Part shown: positions 27,812 to 38,515 of the stretch, piece after piece
Position numbering within the stretch: the stretch's first letter is position 1
Layout: every line of letters starts with the position of its first letter
Assembly (NCBI RefSeq): GCF_000631985.1
Contig: NZ_JFYN01000034.1
Location: forward strand, 372,001-436,000
Source of the DNA: Pseudomonas sp. RIT288
Lineage (GTDB): Bacteria > Pseudomonadota > Gammaproteobacteria > Pseudomonadales > Pseudomonadaceae
Direction of reading: 5' to 3'
Length of the DNA stretch: 64,000 nucleotides
Notes under the pieces: model-generated
Told to the model about the DNA's origin: nothing
Database searches by the model: none
What the model saw: only the letters and a program-made list of their open reading frames with translations
Made by a program: the position numbers and the translations under genes

Positions 27812-30800
27812 GATGAAACTCCTTCGGTATCCGGCACGGGTTTGTCCGCCGCCGGTTCGGCTTCGACGCGTTTCGGTGGCAGCGGTGCAAAGTAGCCCAC
27901 CACCAGCAGCAACACGCCGACCCCGATAAACGAGACGATCCGGGCGAGGCCGCCACGGTTGCTCAATTCGACAAAAATCAGTTTGGCCACCACCAGCGCA
28001 ATCAACGCCGCGCCGATCAGCCAGACTTCGCGCCGGTGACGCAGATGCCCGCCGATCATCAGACCCAGCGCCATCAGGGTCCAGACGATGGACAACCCGG
28101 CCTGCACCAGCATCGATTCGAGCAGCAGATCCAGCTCGAACGGAATGCCCGCCCAATGGTGCGCGGCGCGAGTCACCAGCGCGGTACAGAAGGCGAACAG
28201 CGAAACCCCGGCGACCAGTTGCGTGGCGTACTCGGCGTAATCCTTGCGCAGGGCAAACTGCGTCACCGCATGGCGCGACCACACATACACCCCGAACAGA
28301 GCGAACAGCAGGCCCAATTCCAGCGGGTTGATCAGCGGCACGTACGGCAGCGGCTCGGCGTTACCGTCGCTGAAGCCGTTGGCCAGCCAGAACCACGCCA
28401 ACATCAGCACTGCCAGCGGCGCGGCGGCGTACAAGCGATATTCACGCGGGAATGCCGCCACCGGCCATGGCCAGTTGCGCGGAGCCGCCGCCAGCAACAG
28501 ATACAGACTCGGCAGGATCGCCCACCCCAGCCAGCGCCAGGCGTTGTATTGCTCGGACAACAGCAGCAGGCCGTAGCGCAATTCCAGCGCCAGCACGCCG
28601 ATCAGCAGCCAGCAACCCAGCACGTGCGCCGTGCTCAAGACCCGTGCCGGCAGCATCGGTGCCAGACGTCGCAAGCTGAAGAAGTGCACGACGAACACCA
28701 ATACCCACGCCAGCCAGCCGAAGTTCGCCGCCGGGTGATAACGCGAATGCCACGCCGCCAGCAGCACCAGCCCCGCCGCCGGAATCAGCAAGGTGCAGAG
28801 CAGGCCCAGCGCCGGCCATTTCAGGCGCAGCGACAACAGCGTCCACAGCGCCACACTCAGCGCGGCAACCAGCAGCAACAGCGTCGCCTGCAGATTCAAC
28901 GGCGCGAAACGCAGCACTTCGCTGACCCACGCCAACACCCACCAACCGGCGCCCCACACCAGCAGCACTTCGGACAGGCGTTGCAAACTCAGCGCATCGA
29001 ACGCCGAGGCATGATTACCCAGTTGCAGACGCCAGGCACCGACCAGCGCGGCCAGCCCCAATACCAACGGCGTCCAGAAGCCGCCATGGGCCAACGGCCG
29101 CAGACCTTCGCTGGACAGCGGCCCGAGCAACTCGGGGCCGGCCAACAAGAATGCCGCGCCACCGATCAACTGCAACAACAGGCCGAAAACAAAACTCACG
29201 CGCTGCTTGAGGTAGAGGCTCAGCCAGATGATCAGCAGACCACTCGCCGCCCACACCGCACTCGCGGTTTGCCACGGCAGCACGAACAGCACCGCCAGAT
29301 TGATCAGCACCAACCCCGCCAGCAACACCACCGACAAGCCACGCAGCAGCCGCACATCGTCGCGCACCATCTCGTCGCGCGCCGCCAGCAGCATCCCGCC
29401 GATCAACGCCAGACCGATCACGGATGCGCTGAGCAAACCGCTCCATCCGGCGCTGAACACGGCCGCCGAATCCTCACCTGCACCTTGCAGGCGCAACAGG
29501 AACAACGCACCACCGAGCAACTGCACAGCGAACGCGGTGAACAGGAACGTGCGCGATTGCAGGCGCAGGCCGACAAACAAGGTCACCAGTCCGGCCAGGG
29601 CCCAACTGATCGCTGTCAGCTGAACAAAGAAAAACAGCGGCGCCAGCAAGTACAGGAACGTCAGGCCCAGCGCCGCCAGCACCGGCAAGCCCTGGCGCTC
29701 CCATGGCGAAGCCCGTTCCGGCGCGGCTTTGCGCAATTGATAGAAACTGAACAGCAGTGCGATGCCGAGCATCAACGCCCCCAGCGGTGCGCCGTCGAGC
29801 AGGCTGCTTTCGCCAACCCGCAACTGACTGAGAAAGGCCAGCGCCGACCCCAGTTGCAGCAGCAGCGCAAACGCTCGGGCGAACGGCCGATGCTGACGCA
29901 AACCGAGCCAGAAAATCCCCGCGCCCTCCACTGCCCACGCCGCCGAAGTCCAGCGCGCATCGAGGCCCAGCGGGATCGCCAGACTGGCGAAAATCACCCC
30001 CAGCGCCAGACAGGTTTCACCGAGCAGCAATGCGCGGCCCGCCATAAATACCCGGGCCAGACCCATGTAGATCACGCCCAGTGCGAGTGCGCTGAACGCA
30101 GCGGCGAACTCCAGATGCTGCACCAGCGCAAACTGCAGACCGAAGCCAACGATCGGCGGGCCGAACAGCATCGTGCCGTCGACGTAGTCGCCCTTGCGCG
30201 CCGACCAGTGCAGCAGCGCCTCGCGATCGCCGTCCGCCGGGGCATCGGGCATGTCGAGCAACTTGCGCCGGGCGAACAGCAGGCCGATGCCCAGGTACAT
30301 CAGGAAGAACAGGATCAGGAACGGCTCGGTGCTCCACAGCAACTCGGGCGCATAGGAACGCAGGCCCCAGGCGAAGCCGATACCGAACGTGCCGACGAAC
30401 CCGATCAGGTTGAGCAGGCGCCAAGCCTTGAACCACGCAATGGCGAGGATACCGGCGTTGAGCAGCGCGAAATAGCTGAACAGCGCGACATGGTTGCCCT
30501 CCCCGGTCGAGGTCAGGATCGGCGCGGCGAAACCGCCCAATGCTGCAGCCGCCGCCAGCCCCAGTGCATCCTGGGTGATGGCCAGAATCGCCGAGAACAC
30601 CGTAACCGCCACCAGCAAACCCAGCGCGGCAGACGGATCAAGCAACGGATGCAGACGCATCGCCGCAAACACTGTCAGGTACAGCACCGCGATCCCGGTG
30701 CCCTGCAAGATCAGCGCATAACTGCTGTAGCGCGTACGCAGCCACCAGCCCAGCGCCAGCAGGGCCAACGCCGCCGCCGCGACGCCGGCATAACGCAATT

Positions 30801-31410
30801 CGATCGGCACCACCATGCCCTCGGTGGCGTAGCGCAACAGGAAAGCCAGACCGAAAAACAGCAGCACTACGCCGACCCGCAGCACGGTGTTGCCACCGAA
30901 CAGCCAGTTACGCGCCGCACGGATGCCACGCTCGATCAGGCTCGGGCCACGGGGTTCGGCAGGTTGTGCGGGTTGTGCGGGTTGTGCAGGATCGGCGGTG
31001 ACGGCGTCCAGATGCCAGACATCAGCCGGCAGTGGCTGACTGGTTTCGCTGGCAACGGCAGAGATCGGTTCGAGCTCGGGTGGCAGTTCCCAGACCAATT
31101 CGGACGCTGAGGCATCTTCATCGATATCGAGGGGCGCGACGACCGGCTCGCTGACCGGTTCCGCGTTTGCCGCCGGCACCGCGTGAGAGGGGGAGCCTTC
31201 CAGCAGATACAAGCGCTGTGCGACGCCTTGCAAAGCCACCTTCGTCTGTTCAAGTTGGCGCTGTTGCTCTGCAGCCTGCGAGCCAAGCCGGGCGATGCGC
31301 AGCGTTTGCCCGATCGCCAGTCCCAGCAGCGCACCCAACAGTGCGTCACTGAACGACTCGTCGAGCAGCCAGCCGAGCAGCAGCCCGATCAACATGAACA
31401 TCCATTGCAT
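27808..31410 (-). CDS. DUF2339 family polytopic membrane protein
   Basis: A 1200-residue inner-membrane protein with roughly 25-30 hydrophobic segments, typical of DUF2339. The start MQWMFMLIGL at 31410 opens directly into a first membrane hairpin, then a coiled region (QAAEQQRQLEQTKVALQGV) and a Pro/Ala-rich linker with PAQ repeats. Next comes the conserved ARNWLFGGNTVLRVGVVLLF (about residue 155), after which membrane helices run nearly without break to the C-terminus. The function of the family is unknown; the length and helix number suggest transport or envelope assembly. It is coupled to the DUF3999 gene. Confidence 0.88.
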   Translation of the reverse strand: MQWMFMLIGLLLGWLLDESFSDALLGALLGLAIGQTLRIARLGSQAAEQQRQLEQTKVALQGVAQRLYLLEGSPSHAVPAANAEPVSEPVVAPLDIDEDASASELVWELPPELEPISAVASETSQPLPADVWHLDAVTADPAQPAQPAQPAEPRGPSLIERGIRAARNWLFGGNTVLRVGVVLLFFGLAFLLRYATEGMVVPIELRYAGVAAAALALLALGWWLRTRYSSYALILQGTGIAVLYLTVFAAMRLHPLLDPSAALGLLVAVTVFSAILAITQDALGLAAAAALGGFAAPILTSTGEGNHVALFSYFALLNAGILAIAWFKAWRLLNLIGFVGTFGIGFAWGLRSYAPELLWSTEPFLILFFLMYLGIGLLFARRKLLDMPDAPADGDREALLHWSARKGDYVDGTMLFGPPIVGFGLQFALVQHLEFAAAFSALALGVIYMGLARVFMAGRALLLGETCLALGVIFASLAIPLGLDARWTSAAWAVEGAGIFWLGLRQHRPFARAFALLLQLGSALAFLSQLRVGESSLLDGAPLGALMLGIALLFSFYQLRKAAPERASPWERQGLPVLAALGLTFLYLLAPLFFFVQLTAISWALAGLVTLFVGLRLQSRTFLFTAFAVQLLGGALFLLRLQGAGEDSAAVFSAGWSGLLSASVIGLALIGGMLLAARDEMVRDDVRLLRGLSVVLLAGLVLINLAVLFVLPWQTASAVWAASGLLIIWLSLYLKQRVSFVFGLLLQLIGGAAFLLAGPELLGPLSSEGLRPLAHGGFWTPLVLGLAALVGAWRLQLGNHASAFDALSLQRLSEVLLVWGAGWWVLAWVSEVLRFAPLNLQATLLLLVAALSVALWTLLSLRLKWPALGLLCTLLIPAAGLVLLAAWHSRYHPAANFGWLAWVLVFVVHFFSLRRLAPMLPARVLSTAHVLGCWLLIGVLALELRYGLLLLSEQYNAWRWLGWAILPSLYLLLAAAPRNWPWPVAAFPREYRLYAAAPLAVLMLAWFWLANGFSDGNAEPLPYVPLINPLELGLLFALFGVYVWSRHAVTQFALRKDYAEYATQLVAGVSLFAFCTALVTRAAHHWAGIPFELDLLLESMLVQAGLSIVWTLMALGLMIGGHLRHRREVWLIGAALIALVVAKLIFVELSNRGGLARIVSFIGVGVLLLVVGYFAPLPPKRVEAEPAADKPVPDTEGVSS
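30962..30990. repeat. 9-bp tandem repeat inside the DUF2339 gene
   Basis: Three copies of GGTTGTGCG in tandem encode a Pro-Ala-Gln repeat in the periplasmic or cytoplasmic linker of the DUF2339 protein. Such in-frame short repeats can change copy number without breaking the gene. Confidence 0.8.
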
Positions 31411-31465
31411 GGTCGATATCCCTAAGCGCAAAGGCCAATCCGGGAAGATTAGCGCAGCCTGATCC

Positions 31466-31544
31466 AAAAAGATCGCAGCCTTCGGCAGCTCCTGCACAGG
31501 TGTTCACATAACCCTGTAGGAGCTGCCGAAGGCTGCGATCTTTT
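31466..31544. repeat. REP pair, family A
   Basis: Inverted pair of the family-A repeat (left arm AAAAGATCGCAGCCTTCGGC) between glgP and the downstream DUF2339 gene. Confidence 0.85.
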
Positions 31545-31578
31545 CCGGCGCGCCGATTATATCGAGCCCAGCGAAAAG

Positions 31579-34029
31579 TTACTCCAGTGCCTTCCAGATA
31601 TCCGTGGCGTACTCGCGAATCGTCCGGTCGGACGAGAACCAGCCCATGCGTGCCGTGTTGAGCACTGCCGAGCGCCACCAGTTGTTGGCGTCGTGCCAAT
31701 GCGCATCGACGCGTTTTTGCGCTTCCCAGTAGGAATCGAAGTCGGCGCAGACCAGAAAGCGGTCGTAGTCCACCAGCGAATCGATCAGCCCGGTATAGCG
31801 CGACGTGTCGTCCGGCGAGAACACGCCGCTGCGGATCGCTTGCAGCACATCGTTCAGACGATGGGAGGCGGCGATGTCCGGCACGGCGCTGAACTCGTGG
31901 TTCTGCTTGCGCGCTTCAACCTGCTGCGCGCTGAGGCCGAAGATGAACATGTGCTCGGCGCCGATGCGCTCGCACATTTCCACGTTGGCACCGTCGAGGG
32001 TGCCGATGGTCAGCGCACCGTTGAGGCCGAACTTCATGTTGCTGGTGCCCGAAGCTTCGAACCCGGCGGTGGAAATCTGCTCGGACAAGTCCGCCGCCGG
32101 AATGATGCTCTCCGCCAGACTGACGTTGTAGTTGGGCAGGAACACGACCTTCAGCAAGCCACGCACCGTCGGATCGTTGTTCACCACCCGGGCGATGTCG
32201 TTGGTCAGCTTGATGATCAGTTTGGCCTGGTGATAACTGGCCGCCGCTTTACCGGCGAAGATTTTCACCCGAGGTACCCAGTCGACTTCAGGCTCGGCGC
32301 GGATCGCCTGATACAGCGCCACCGTGTGCATCAGGTTGAGCAACTGGCGCTTGTATTCGTGGATCCGTTTGACCTGCACGTCGAACATCGCCGCCGGGTT
32401 GACTGCGATCCCCAGCCGCTCATGAATCAGATAGGCCAGGGCCTTTTTGCTGTGCAGGCGCTGTTCGGCGAAGGCTTTGCGGAAGGCGGGTTTCTCGGCG
32501 AACGGTTCCAGATCGAGCAGGCGCTCTTCCGGGTTATCCAGCACCTCCGGGCCGAGGGAGTCGACCAGCATCGAGGTCAGTTCGGAGTTGGCCTGGAACA
32601 ACCAGCGGCGGAAGGTGATGCCGTTGGTTTTGTTGTTGATCCGCTCCGGGTAGAGCTTGTGCAGTTCGGCGAACACGGTCTTGCGCATCAACTGCGTGTG
32701 CAGCCCGGACACACCGTTGACGCTGTGCGAACCGAGGAACGCGAGGTTGCCCATGCGCACCCGGCGACCGTTATCCTCTTCGATCAGCGACACGGCGCGC
32801 AGCACGTCGAAATCGTGAATGCCTTTGGCGCGCAGCGAGTCAATGTGCTGGGCGTTGATCAGATAGATGATCTGCATGTGCCGCGGCAGCATGCGTTCCA
32901 TCAGGCCAACCGGCCAGGTTTCCAGCGCCTCGGGCAACAGCGTGTGGTTGGTGTACGACAGCGTATCGACGGTGACTTGCCACGCCGCGTCCCAGGCCAC
33001 GTCGTAGACGTCGACCAGTTGCCGCATCAGTTCGGCGACGGCAATCGAGGGGTGAGTGTCGTTGAGCTGGATCGCCGCGTGATCGCCCAGGGTCAGCACC
33101 GAGGTGTGCATGTTGCGATGGCGGCGCAGCAGATCCTGCAGAGAGGCGGCGACGAAGAAGTATTCCTGACGCAGGCGCAACTCCTGACCGGCTTCGGTGC
33201 TGTCGGCCGGGTAAAGCACGCGGGAAATACTTTCAGCACGGGCGACTTCGGCGACGGCGCCCAAGTGGTCACCGGCGTTGAAACGTTCCAGGTGCAGATC
33301 TTCCATAGCTCGCGCACGCCACAGGCGCAAGGTATTGACGCTTGCCCCGCGCCAGCCGACCACCGGCGTGTCGTAGGCAATCGCGCGCACGGTTTCCGCT
33401 GGCGACCAGACCTGTCTGGTCTTGCCGCTGGCATCGGTGACGGTTTCGACGCTGCCGCCGAAACCGATGGAGTACACCACTTCCGGACGTTCGAACTCCC
33501 AAGGGTTGCCGAAGTCCAGCCAGTGCTCGGTCTGCTCCTGCTGCCAGCCATCGACGATGGCCTGACGGAACAGACCGTGCTCGTAGCGAATGCCGTAGCC
33601 GTGCCCGGCGATGCCGAGGGTCGACATGCTTTCCATGAAGCACGCCGCCAAACGTCCGAGGCCACCGTTGCCGAGCGCCGCATCGGGTTCCAGCAGGCGG
33701 ATCCGTTCCAGATCGACACCGAGCTCAGTCAGCGCCTCACGGGCGACGTCGAGCAGGCCAAGGTTGCTCAGGCTGTCGTAGAGCAAACGGCCAATGAGAA
33801 ATTCCAGCGAGAGGTAATACACCCGTTTCTGGCCTTTGCGGTAGATCTGCCGGGTGTGGTCCATCCAGTGTTCGACCATGTGGTCGCGCGCCGCCAGGGC
33901 AATGGCTTCGAACCAGTCATGGTCGAAGGCGTGATCCGGGTCTTTGCCCACTGCATAGGTGAGCTTGGTCAGGACGGCATCGCGGAATGCGGCCACCTCT
34001 GCTTCGCGAACTAGTGGTTCTTGAGTCAT
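31579..34029 (-). CDS. glgP: Glycogen/alpha-glucan phosphorylase
   Basis: Cytoplasmic PLP enzyme that releases glucose-1-phosphate from alpha-1,4-glucans. The 816-residue product has normal length. The PLP-lysine segment EASGTSNMKFGLNG lies near residue 655, and N-terminal family segments RKGQKRVYYLSLEFLIGR (about 65) and DAALGNGGLGRLAACF (about 115) are intact. GAGG lies 9 bases before the ATG. No other glycogen genes (glgA, glgB, glgC, glgX) are in this window, so it stands alone here. Confidence 0.97.
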   Translation of the reverse strand: MTQEPLVREAEVAAFRDAVLTKLTYAVGKDPDHAFDHDWFEAIALAARDHMVEHWMDHTRQIYRKGQKRVYYLSLEFLIGRLLYDSLSNLGLLDVAREALTELGVDLERIRLLEPDAALGNGGLGRLAACFMESMSTLGIAGHGYGIRYEHGLFRQAIVDGWQQEQTEHWLDFGNPWEFERPEVVYSIGFGGSVETVTDASGKTRQVWSPAETVRAIAYDTPVVGWRGASVNTLRLWRARAMEDLHLERFNAGDHLGAVAEVARAESISRVLYPADSTEAGQELRLRQEYFFVAASLQDLLRRHRNMHTSVLTLGDHAAIQLNDTHPSIAVAELMRQLVDVYDVAWDAAWQVTVDTLSYTNHTLLPEALETWPVGLMERMLPRHMQIIYLINAQHIDSLRAKGIHDFDVLRAVSLIEEDNGRRVRMGNLAFLGSHSVNGVSGLHTQLMRKTVFAELHKLYPERINNKTNGITFRRWLFQANSELTSMLVDSLGPEVLDNPEERLLDLEPFAEKPAFRKAFAEQRLHSKKALAYLIHERLGIAVNPAAMFDVQVKRIHEYKRQLLNLMHTVALYQAIRAEPEVDWVPRVKIFAGKAAASYHQAKLIIKLTNDIARVVNNDPTVRGLLKVVFLPNYNVSLAESIIPAADLSEQISTAGFEASGTSNMKFGLNGALTIGTLDGANVEMCERIGAEHMFIFGLSAQQVEARKQNHEFSAVPDIAASHRLNDVLQAIRSGVFSPDDTSRYTGLIDSLVDYDRFLVCADFDSYWEAQKRVDAHWHDANNWWRSAVLNTARMGWFSSDRTIREYATDIWKALE

Positions 34030-34221
34030 CGATAGGACCTCGAGCGAGCGGGGAATTGTCTGAGCCTAGACGGTCTGACCGACGGTAGAGGCGCAGGTTC
34101 TGCAGTTTTTCCGAAGACGGTGAGATAGCCCGGCATTACCTTGGCGAGTGGGCTAATGAATGCAGGGGCCGTGCCGGACCGAATGGCATTTGCGCGGCAT
34201 TTGCAAAAATCTGGCGAAAGG

Positions 34222-34252
34222 TTGTTCAAAAATCCACCAGTCCCGGTATGAT
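34222..34252 (+). promoter_or_regulatory. Candidate sigma-70 promoter of the YkgJ-like gene
   Basis: A good -10 TATGAT (34247-34252) lies 36 bp before the ORF start. TTGTTC (34222-34227) is a possible -35 at 19-base spacing; TTCAAA at 16-base spacing is an alternative. Confidence 0.45.
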
Positions 34253-34288
34253 CGCGCGCCCTGATGCACACACGCCTGGTAACCCCCG

Positions 34289-34726
34289 ATGATGAAGCCC
34301 AACCTGATTGCCGCCGCCGAGATCGACCGTCTCGATACGTGGGCCAAATATTCGGCCCCGATGTGCGGCTCTTGTGTCTCCAGCTGCTGCACCCTGCCGG
34401 TCGAGGTCAAGATCAAGGACCTGGTACGTATCGGCGTGGTCGACGAGTTCGAGCTGGGTGATCCGCCAAAGAACATCGCCAAGCGCCTGCAAAAGGAAGG
34501 GCTGGTGGAGCGCTTCAACCAGAAGTCGGGGATCTTCACTCTGCAGCGCATGAGCAACAACGATTGCTACTACCTGGATCGTAAGAGCCGCCTGTGCACC
34601 ATTTATGACAAGCGTCCGGACACCTGCCGCAACCACCCGAAAATCGGCCCGCGGCCGGGGTATTGCGCGTACAAGCCGAAAGAAGTCGAGCGGGTGCAGA
34701 ATTCGCGGTCGATCGAGAAGTTTTGA
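34289..34726 (+). CDS. YkgJ family cysteine-cluster protein
   Basis: A 145-residue protein with the CxxxC-type cluster of the YkgJ/UPF0153 family: CGSCVSSCC near residue 26, a middle DCYYLDRKSRLCTIYDKRPDTCRNHP (cysteines at about 92, 102 and 112) and PGYCAYKP. The cysteines probably bind zinc or an iron-sulphur cluster. Function is unknown. Two adjacent ATG codons at 34289 and 34292 are both possible starts. It diverges from glgP. Confidence 0.88.
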   Translation: MMKPNLIAAAEIDRLDTWAKYSAPMCGSCVSSCCTLPVEVKIKDLVRIGVVDEFELGDPPKNIAKRLQKEGLVERFNQKSGIFTLQRMSNNDCYYLDRKSRLCTIYDKRPDTCRNHPKIGPRPGYCAYKPKEVERVQNSRSIEKF

Positions 34727-34761
34727 TCTTTGCTGAAATTTGCGGCGGCTGATAGGCCGCC

Positions 34762-34825
34762 TTCGCGAGCAGGCTCGCTCCCACATTGGAATGCGTTCCC
34801 CTGTGGGAGCGAGCTTGCTCGCGAT
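34762..34825. repeat. REP pair, family B
   Basis: Inverted pair with a right arm variant GAGCGAGCTTGCTCGCGATG between the convergent YkgJ-like and typA genes. Confidence 0.88.
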
Positions 34826-34862
34826 GGGGCCAGTTCAAACACCGTATAAACCCCAGACAAAC

Positions 34863-34901
34863 AAAAACGCCCCCGGTCTCTCGACCGGGGGCGTTTTTTT
34901 T
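34863..34901. terminator. Bidirectional terminator between the YkgJ-like gene and typA
   Basis: A perfect 11-bp stem CGCCCCCGGTC / GACCGGGGGCG with a TCTC loop has eight T on the right and five A on the left, so it can end transcripts from both sides. It sits 16 bp past the typA stop. Confidence 0.9.
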
Positions 34902-34916
34902 AGCCTGGGCTAAATC

Positions 34917-36737
34917 TTATGCCTTGGCTTTCTTGGCAGCGCGGGTACGCTCGCTTTCGTCCAGGATCTTCTTGCGAAGTCGGATGGACTTAGGAGTAAC
35001 TTCGCACAGCTCGTCTTCCTGGATGTATTCCAGAGCCTGTTCCAGAGTGAAGCGAACAGGTGGTACCAGAGCGATGGTTTCGTCTTTACCCGAAGCACGC
35101 ATGTTGTCGAGCTTCTTGCCTTTGGTAGGGTTCACACCCAGGTCGTTGTCGCGGCTGTTCTGACCAACGATTTGACCGTTGTAGATCTCCTGGCCGTGTT
35201 CTACGAACAGCTTGCCACGAGCCTGCAGGGTTTCCAGCGAGTAGGTCAGTGCCTTGCCGGTTTCAACCGAAACCAGAACGCCGTTCTGACGGCCGGACAT
35301 GTGGCCCGACTTCACTGGAGCGTAACGGTCGAAGATCGAGGTCAGGATGCCAGCACCGTTGGTCAGGGTCAGGAACTGGTTACGGAAACCGATCAGACCG
35401 CGAGCAGGGATGTTGTATTCCAGACGAACACGGCCCTTGCCATCCGGCACCATGTTGCTCAGGTCGCCCTTACGCAGACCCATCTCTTCCATGACCTTGC
35501 CCTGCGATTCTTCAGGGATGTCGATGGTGACGTTTTCGAACGGTTCCTGCTTCACGCCGTCAACTTCACGGATGATCACTTCAGGACGGCCCAGGGCCAG
35601 CTCGAAGCCTTCGCGACGCATGGTTTCGATCAGTACCGAGAGGTGCAGCTCACCACGGCCGGAAACCTTGAACTTGTCAGCCGAGTCGCCTTCTTCAACG
35701 CGCAGTGCAACGTTGTACAGCAGCTCTTTGTCCAGACGATCCTTGATGTTACGGGAGGTCACGAACTTGCCTTCTTTACCGCAGAATGGCGAGTCGTTTA
35801 CCTGGAAGGTCATGGAAACGGTTGGCTCGTCAACGGTCAGCGGCTTCATCGCCTCGACGGTGTTGATATCGCACAGGGTGTCGGAGATGAACAGCTCGTC
35901 GAAGCCGCTGATGCAGACGATGTCGCCGGCCGCTGCTTCTTCAACGTCAATGCGGTGCAGACCGTGGTGACCCATCAGTTTCAGGATACGACCGTTGCGG
36001 CGCTTGCCGTCGGCGCTGATCGCGACAACCGGGGTGTTCGGCTTGACGCGACCACGAGCGATACGGCCAACACCGATAACACCCAGGAAGCTGTTGTAGT
36101 CCAGAGCGGAAATCTGCATCTGGAACGGACCGTCACGGTCAACGGCCGGAGGCGGAACGTGGTCGACAACTGCCTGGTACAGCGCAGTCATGTCTTCGCC
36201 CATGGCGGTGTGATCCAGACCGGCGATGCCGTTCAGGGCCGAAGCGTAAACAACCTGGAAGTCCAGTTGTTCTTCGGTAGCACCGAGGTTGTCGAACAGG
36301 TCGAAGATCTGATCCAGAACCCAGTCCGGACGCGCGCCTGGACGGTCAACCTTGTTGATTACCACGATTGGACGCAGGCCGGCTTCGAACGCCTTCTTGG
36401 TCACGAAACGGGTTTGCGGCATAGGGCCGTCTTGAGCGTCAACCAGCAGCAGAACGGAGTCAACCATCGACATTACGCGTTCTACTTCACCGCCGAAGTC
36501 GGCGTGGCCCGGGGTGTCCACGATGTTGATGTGGTAGCCGTTCCAATTGATGGCGGTGTTTTTCGCCAGAATGGTAATACCGCGCTCTTTTTCCTGGTCG
36601 TTGGAGTCCATCACGCGCTCGTCGTTGAGCTCGTTGCGCTCCAGGGTGCCGGATTGACGCAGGAGTTTGTCTACCAGGGTGGTCTTACCATGGTCAACGT
36701 GGGCAATGATGGCGATGTTACGTAGATTTTCGATCAC
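34917..36737 (-). CDS. typA: Ribosome-associated GTPase TypA/BipA
   Basis: Translational GTPase of the EF-G/LepA class that helps 50S assembly and stress adaptation. The 606-residue product has G1 [10 protein letters not shown] (about 14), the switch RGITI, G3 [11 protein letters not shown] (about 73) and G4 [10 protein letters not shown] (about 127), then the EF-Tu-like domain II, EF-G-like domains and the BipA-specific C-terminus with GRQNGVLVS and [14 protein letters not shown]. The start is GTG at 36737 with only a weak purine-rich stretch upstream. Confidence 0.97.
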   Translation of the reverse strand: MIENLRNIAIIAHVDHGKTTLVDKLLRQSGTLERNELNDERVMDSNDQEKERGITILAKNTAINWNGYHINIVDTPGHADFGGEVERVMSMVDSVLLLVDAQDGPMPQTRFVTKKAFEAGLRPIVVINKVDRPGARPDWVLDQIFDLFDNLGATEEQLDFQVVYASALNGIAGLDHTAMGEDMTALYQAVVDHVPPPAVDRDGPFQMQISALDYNSFLGVIGVGRIARGRVKPNTPVVAISADGKRRNGRILKLMGHHGLHRIDVEEAAAGDIVCISGFDELFISDTLCDINTVEAMKPLTVDEPTVSMTFQVNDSPFCGKEGKFVTSRNIKDRLDKELLYNVALRVEEGDSADKFKVSGRGELHLSVLIETMRREGFELALGRPEVIIREVDGVKQEPFENVTIDIPEESQGKVMEEMGLRKGDLSNMVPDGKGRVRLEYNIPARGLIGFRNQFLTLTNGAGILTSIFDRYAPVKSGHMSGRQNGVLVSVETGKALTYSLETLQARGKLFVEHGQEIYNGQIVGQNSRDNDLGVNPTKGKKLDNMRASGKDETIALVPPVRFTLEQALEYIQEDELCEVTPKSIRLRKKILDESERTRAAKKAKA

Positions 36738-36876
36738 TTGTGTATCTCGATCAGAGGATTCGGTTTGCTGACAAGTCTTGGCAGCGATTAACAGTAGTGT
36801 CCGGCATGGCCGTTACAGCTTGACGGCGGTGTCGGGGGGCCGGTGACGCAGGCCACAGGCAAACAGCCCCGGGCAC

Positions 36877-38331
36877 TTAGCTCGGTCGATAAACGCGCAC
36901 ATTGGCATGCCCCTCACTGAGCAAATGGTGAGCATGCAGGCGACTCATCACGCCTTTGTCGCAATACAGCAGGTACTGGCGAGTCGGATCCAGCTCCTTG
37001 AAACGAGCGTTCACTGCGTAGAACGGCATCGTCTGTACTTCTATTCCGGCGAGTTCCAGCGGGTCATCCTCGGCCGCATCCGGGTGACGGATGTCGATGA
37101 CGATCTGACCGGCCAGCGCTTCGCCGACTTCTTCGATCTGCAAATCCTGGCCCAATTCGTCGATCACTCGATCGATCGGCACCAGCTTGGCGTTTTCGAG
37201 CGCACGCTCGAGAACCGCCATGTCGAATTCTTTCTCTTCGTGCTCAACACGGTGGCGCTTGGCGGCAGTCTTCGGATTGACCGAGATGACCCCGCAGTAC
37301 TCCGGCATGTGCCGGGCGAAATCGGCGGTGCCGATCTCGTTGGCCGTGTCGATGATGTCCTGTTTGTGCGCAACGATCAGTGGACGCAGGACCAGTTTGT
37401 CGGTCACGCAGTCGATCACCGACAGGTTCGGCAGCGTCTGGCTCGATACCTGGGAGATCGCTTCGCCGGTGACCAGCGCGTCGATGTGCAGCCGGTCGGC
37501 GATGGCCGACGATGCGCGCAACATCATACGCTTCAATACGACGCCCATATGACTGTTATCGACTTTGCCGAGAATTTCGCCCAATACTTCTTCGAACGGA
37601 ACACTGACAAATAGCACGCGTTGCGAGCTGCCGTACTTCTTCCAGATGAAATGCGCGACTTCCATCACGCCCAATTCGTGGGCACGCCCGCCCAGATTGA
37701 AGAAGCAGAAATGCGCCATCAGGCCGCGACGCATGATCTGGTACGCGGCAACCGTCGAGTCAAAGCCACCGGACATCAATACCAGCGTCTGCTCCAGGGC
37801 GCCGAGCGGGTAGCCGCCGATGCCGTTGTGCTGACTGTGGATGACGAACAACCGTTGGTCGCGAACTTCGATGCGAACTTCGATTTCCGGGTCTTTGAGG
37901 TCGATTCCGGCCGCACCGCACTCACGACGCAGCTTGCTGCCGACGTATTTCTCGACGTCCATCGAGCTGAACGGATGCTTGCCTGCACGCTTGCAGCGCA
38001 CCGAGAAAATCTTCCCGGCCAGCACATCGCCGTAGTGCTGTTTGCACTTCTCGGTGATGTCGTCGAAGTCGCCCAGCGGGTACTCGTCGATCTGCAGAAA
38101 GTGCGCGACACCCGGGGTGCAGACCAGGCGCTCGCCCATCTCTTTCAAGGCCTTGGGGTCGGTAACGCGGGTTTCCAGCTCGAGATTGTCCCACACACCG
38201 TTCACCACCACGGCCGGGTCCAGATCGCGGAGCACGGCGCGGATGTTCTTGGCCAGCTGGCGGATGAAACGCATCCGGACAGGGCGGCTTTTGATGGTGA
38301 TCTCGGGGAAGACTTTTACGATTAGTTTCAT
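36877..38331 (-). CDS. thiI: tRNA 4-thiouridine sulfurtransferase with rhodanese domain
   Basis: Makes 4-thiouridine at position 8 of tRNA and supplies sulphur for the thiamine thiazole. The start [10 protein letters not shown] at 38331 matches the family N-terminus; the ORF extends 21 codons further upstream without support. The 484-residue product has the NFLD/THUMP region (about 60-165), the PP-loop LMSGGFDST (about 183), the conserved CGVIS cysteine (about 344) and a C-terminal rhodanese domain whose loop YCDKGVMS keeps the persulphide cysteine. It diverges from glnA. Confidence 0.96.
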   Translation of the reverse strand: MKLIVKVFPEITIKSRPVRMRFIRQLAKNIRAVLRDLDPAVVVNGVWDNLELETRVTDPKALKEMGERLVCTPGVAHFLQIDEYPLGDFDDITEKCKQHYGDVLAGKIFSVRCKRAGKHPFSSMDVEKYVGSKLRRECGAAGIDLKDPEIEVRIEVRDQRLFVIHSQHNGIGGYPLGALEQTLVLMSGGFDSTVAAYQIMRRGLMAHFCFFNLGGRAHELGVMEVAHFIWKKYGSSQRVLFVSVPFEEVLGEILGKVDNSHMGVVLKRMMLRASSAIADRLHIDALVTGEAISQVSSQTLPNLSVIDCVTDKLVLRPLIVAHKQDIIDTANEIGTADFARHMPEYCGVISVNPKTAAKRHRVEHEEKEFDMAVLERALENAKLVPIDRVIDELGQDLQIEEVGEALAGQIVIDIRHPDAAEDDPLELAGIEVQTMPFYAVNARFKELDPTRQYLLYCDKGVMSRLHAHHLLSEGHANVRVYRPS

Positions 38332-38427
38332 GAAAACAGCGCGCGCAGGGCCAGCCGAAAAAGGGGGGCGCGGATTATAGCGGAAATTGCTCAAGGTTTA
38401 ACCAGTTAATATGCAGAAGGTTTCACT

Positions 38428-38444
38428 TGCACCAAAACGGGTCA
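38428..38444. promoter_or_regulatory. NtrC-type site, distal, upstream of glnA
   Basis: TGCACCAAAACGGGTCA carries one perfect half-site (reverse complement TTGGTGCA) and a degenerate second half with the 17-bp spacing of the NtrC dyad. It lies about 130-145 bp upstream of the predicted sigma-54 start. Confidence 0.5.
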
Positions 38445-38492
38445 TTTCTGATTTGAAGCGCTACATTAAGGGGCGAGATTTTCACCTTTATG

Positions 38493-38515
38493 ACGCTTTG
38501 CAGTGCTCAAAGCGT
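38493..38515. promoter_or_regulatory. Hairpin-forming dyad in the thiI-glnA intergenic region
   Basis: ACGCTTTG / CAAAGCGT is a perfect 8-bp inverted repeat around CAGTGCT, between the two NtrC-type sites and overlapping the proximal one. No T run follows. It may be a binding site for another regulator. Confidence 0.35.

Noticed and set aside
28036-31110. 1024-codon plus-strand frame opposite the DUF2339 gene
   Set aside because: Composition is an extreme Gln/Arg/His mixture typical of the complement of Ala/Leu-rich membrane helices; no domain, no ribosome-binding site.
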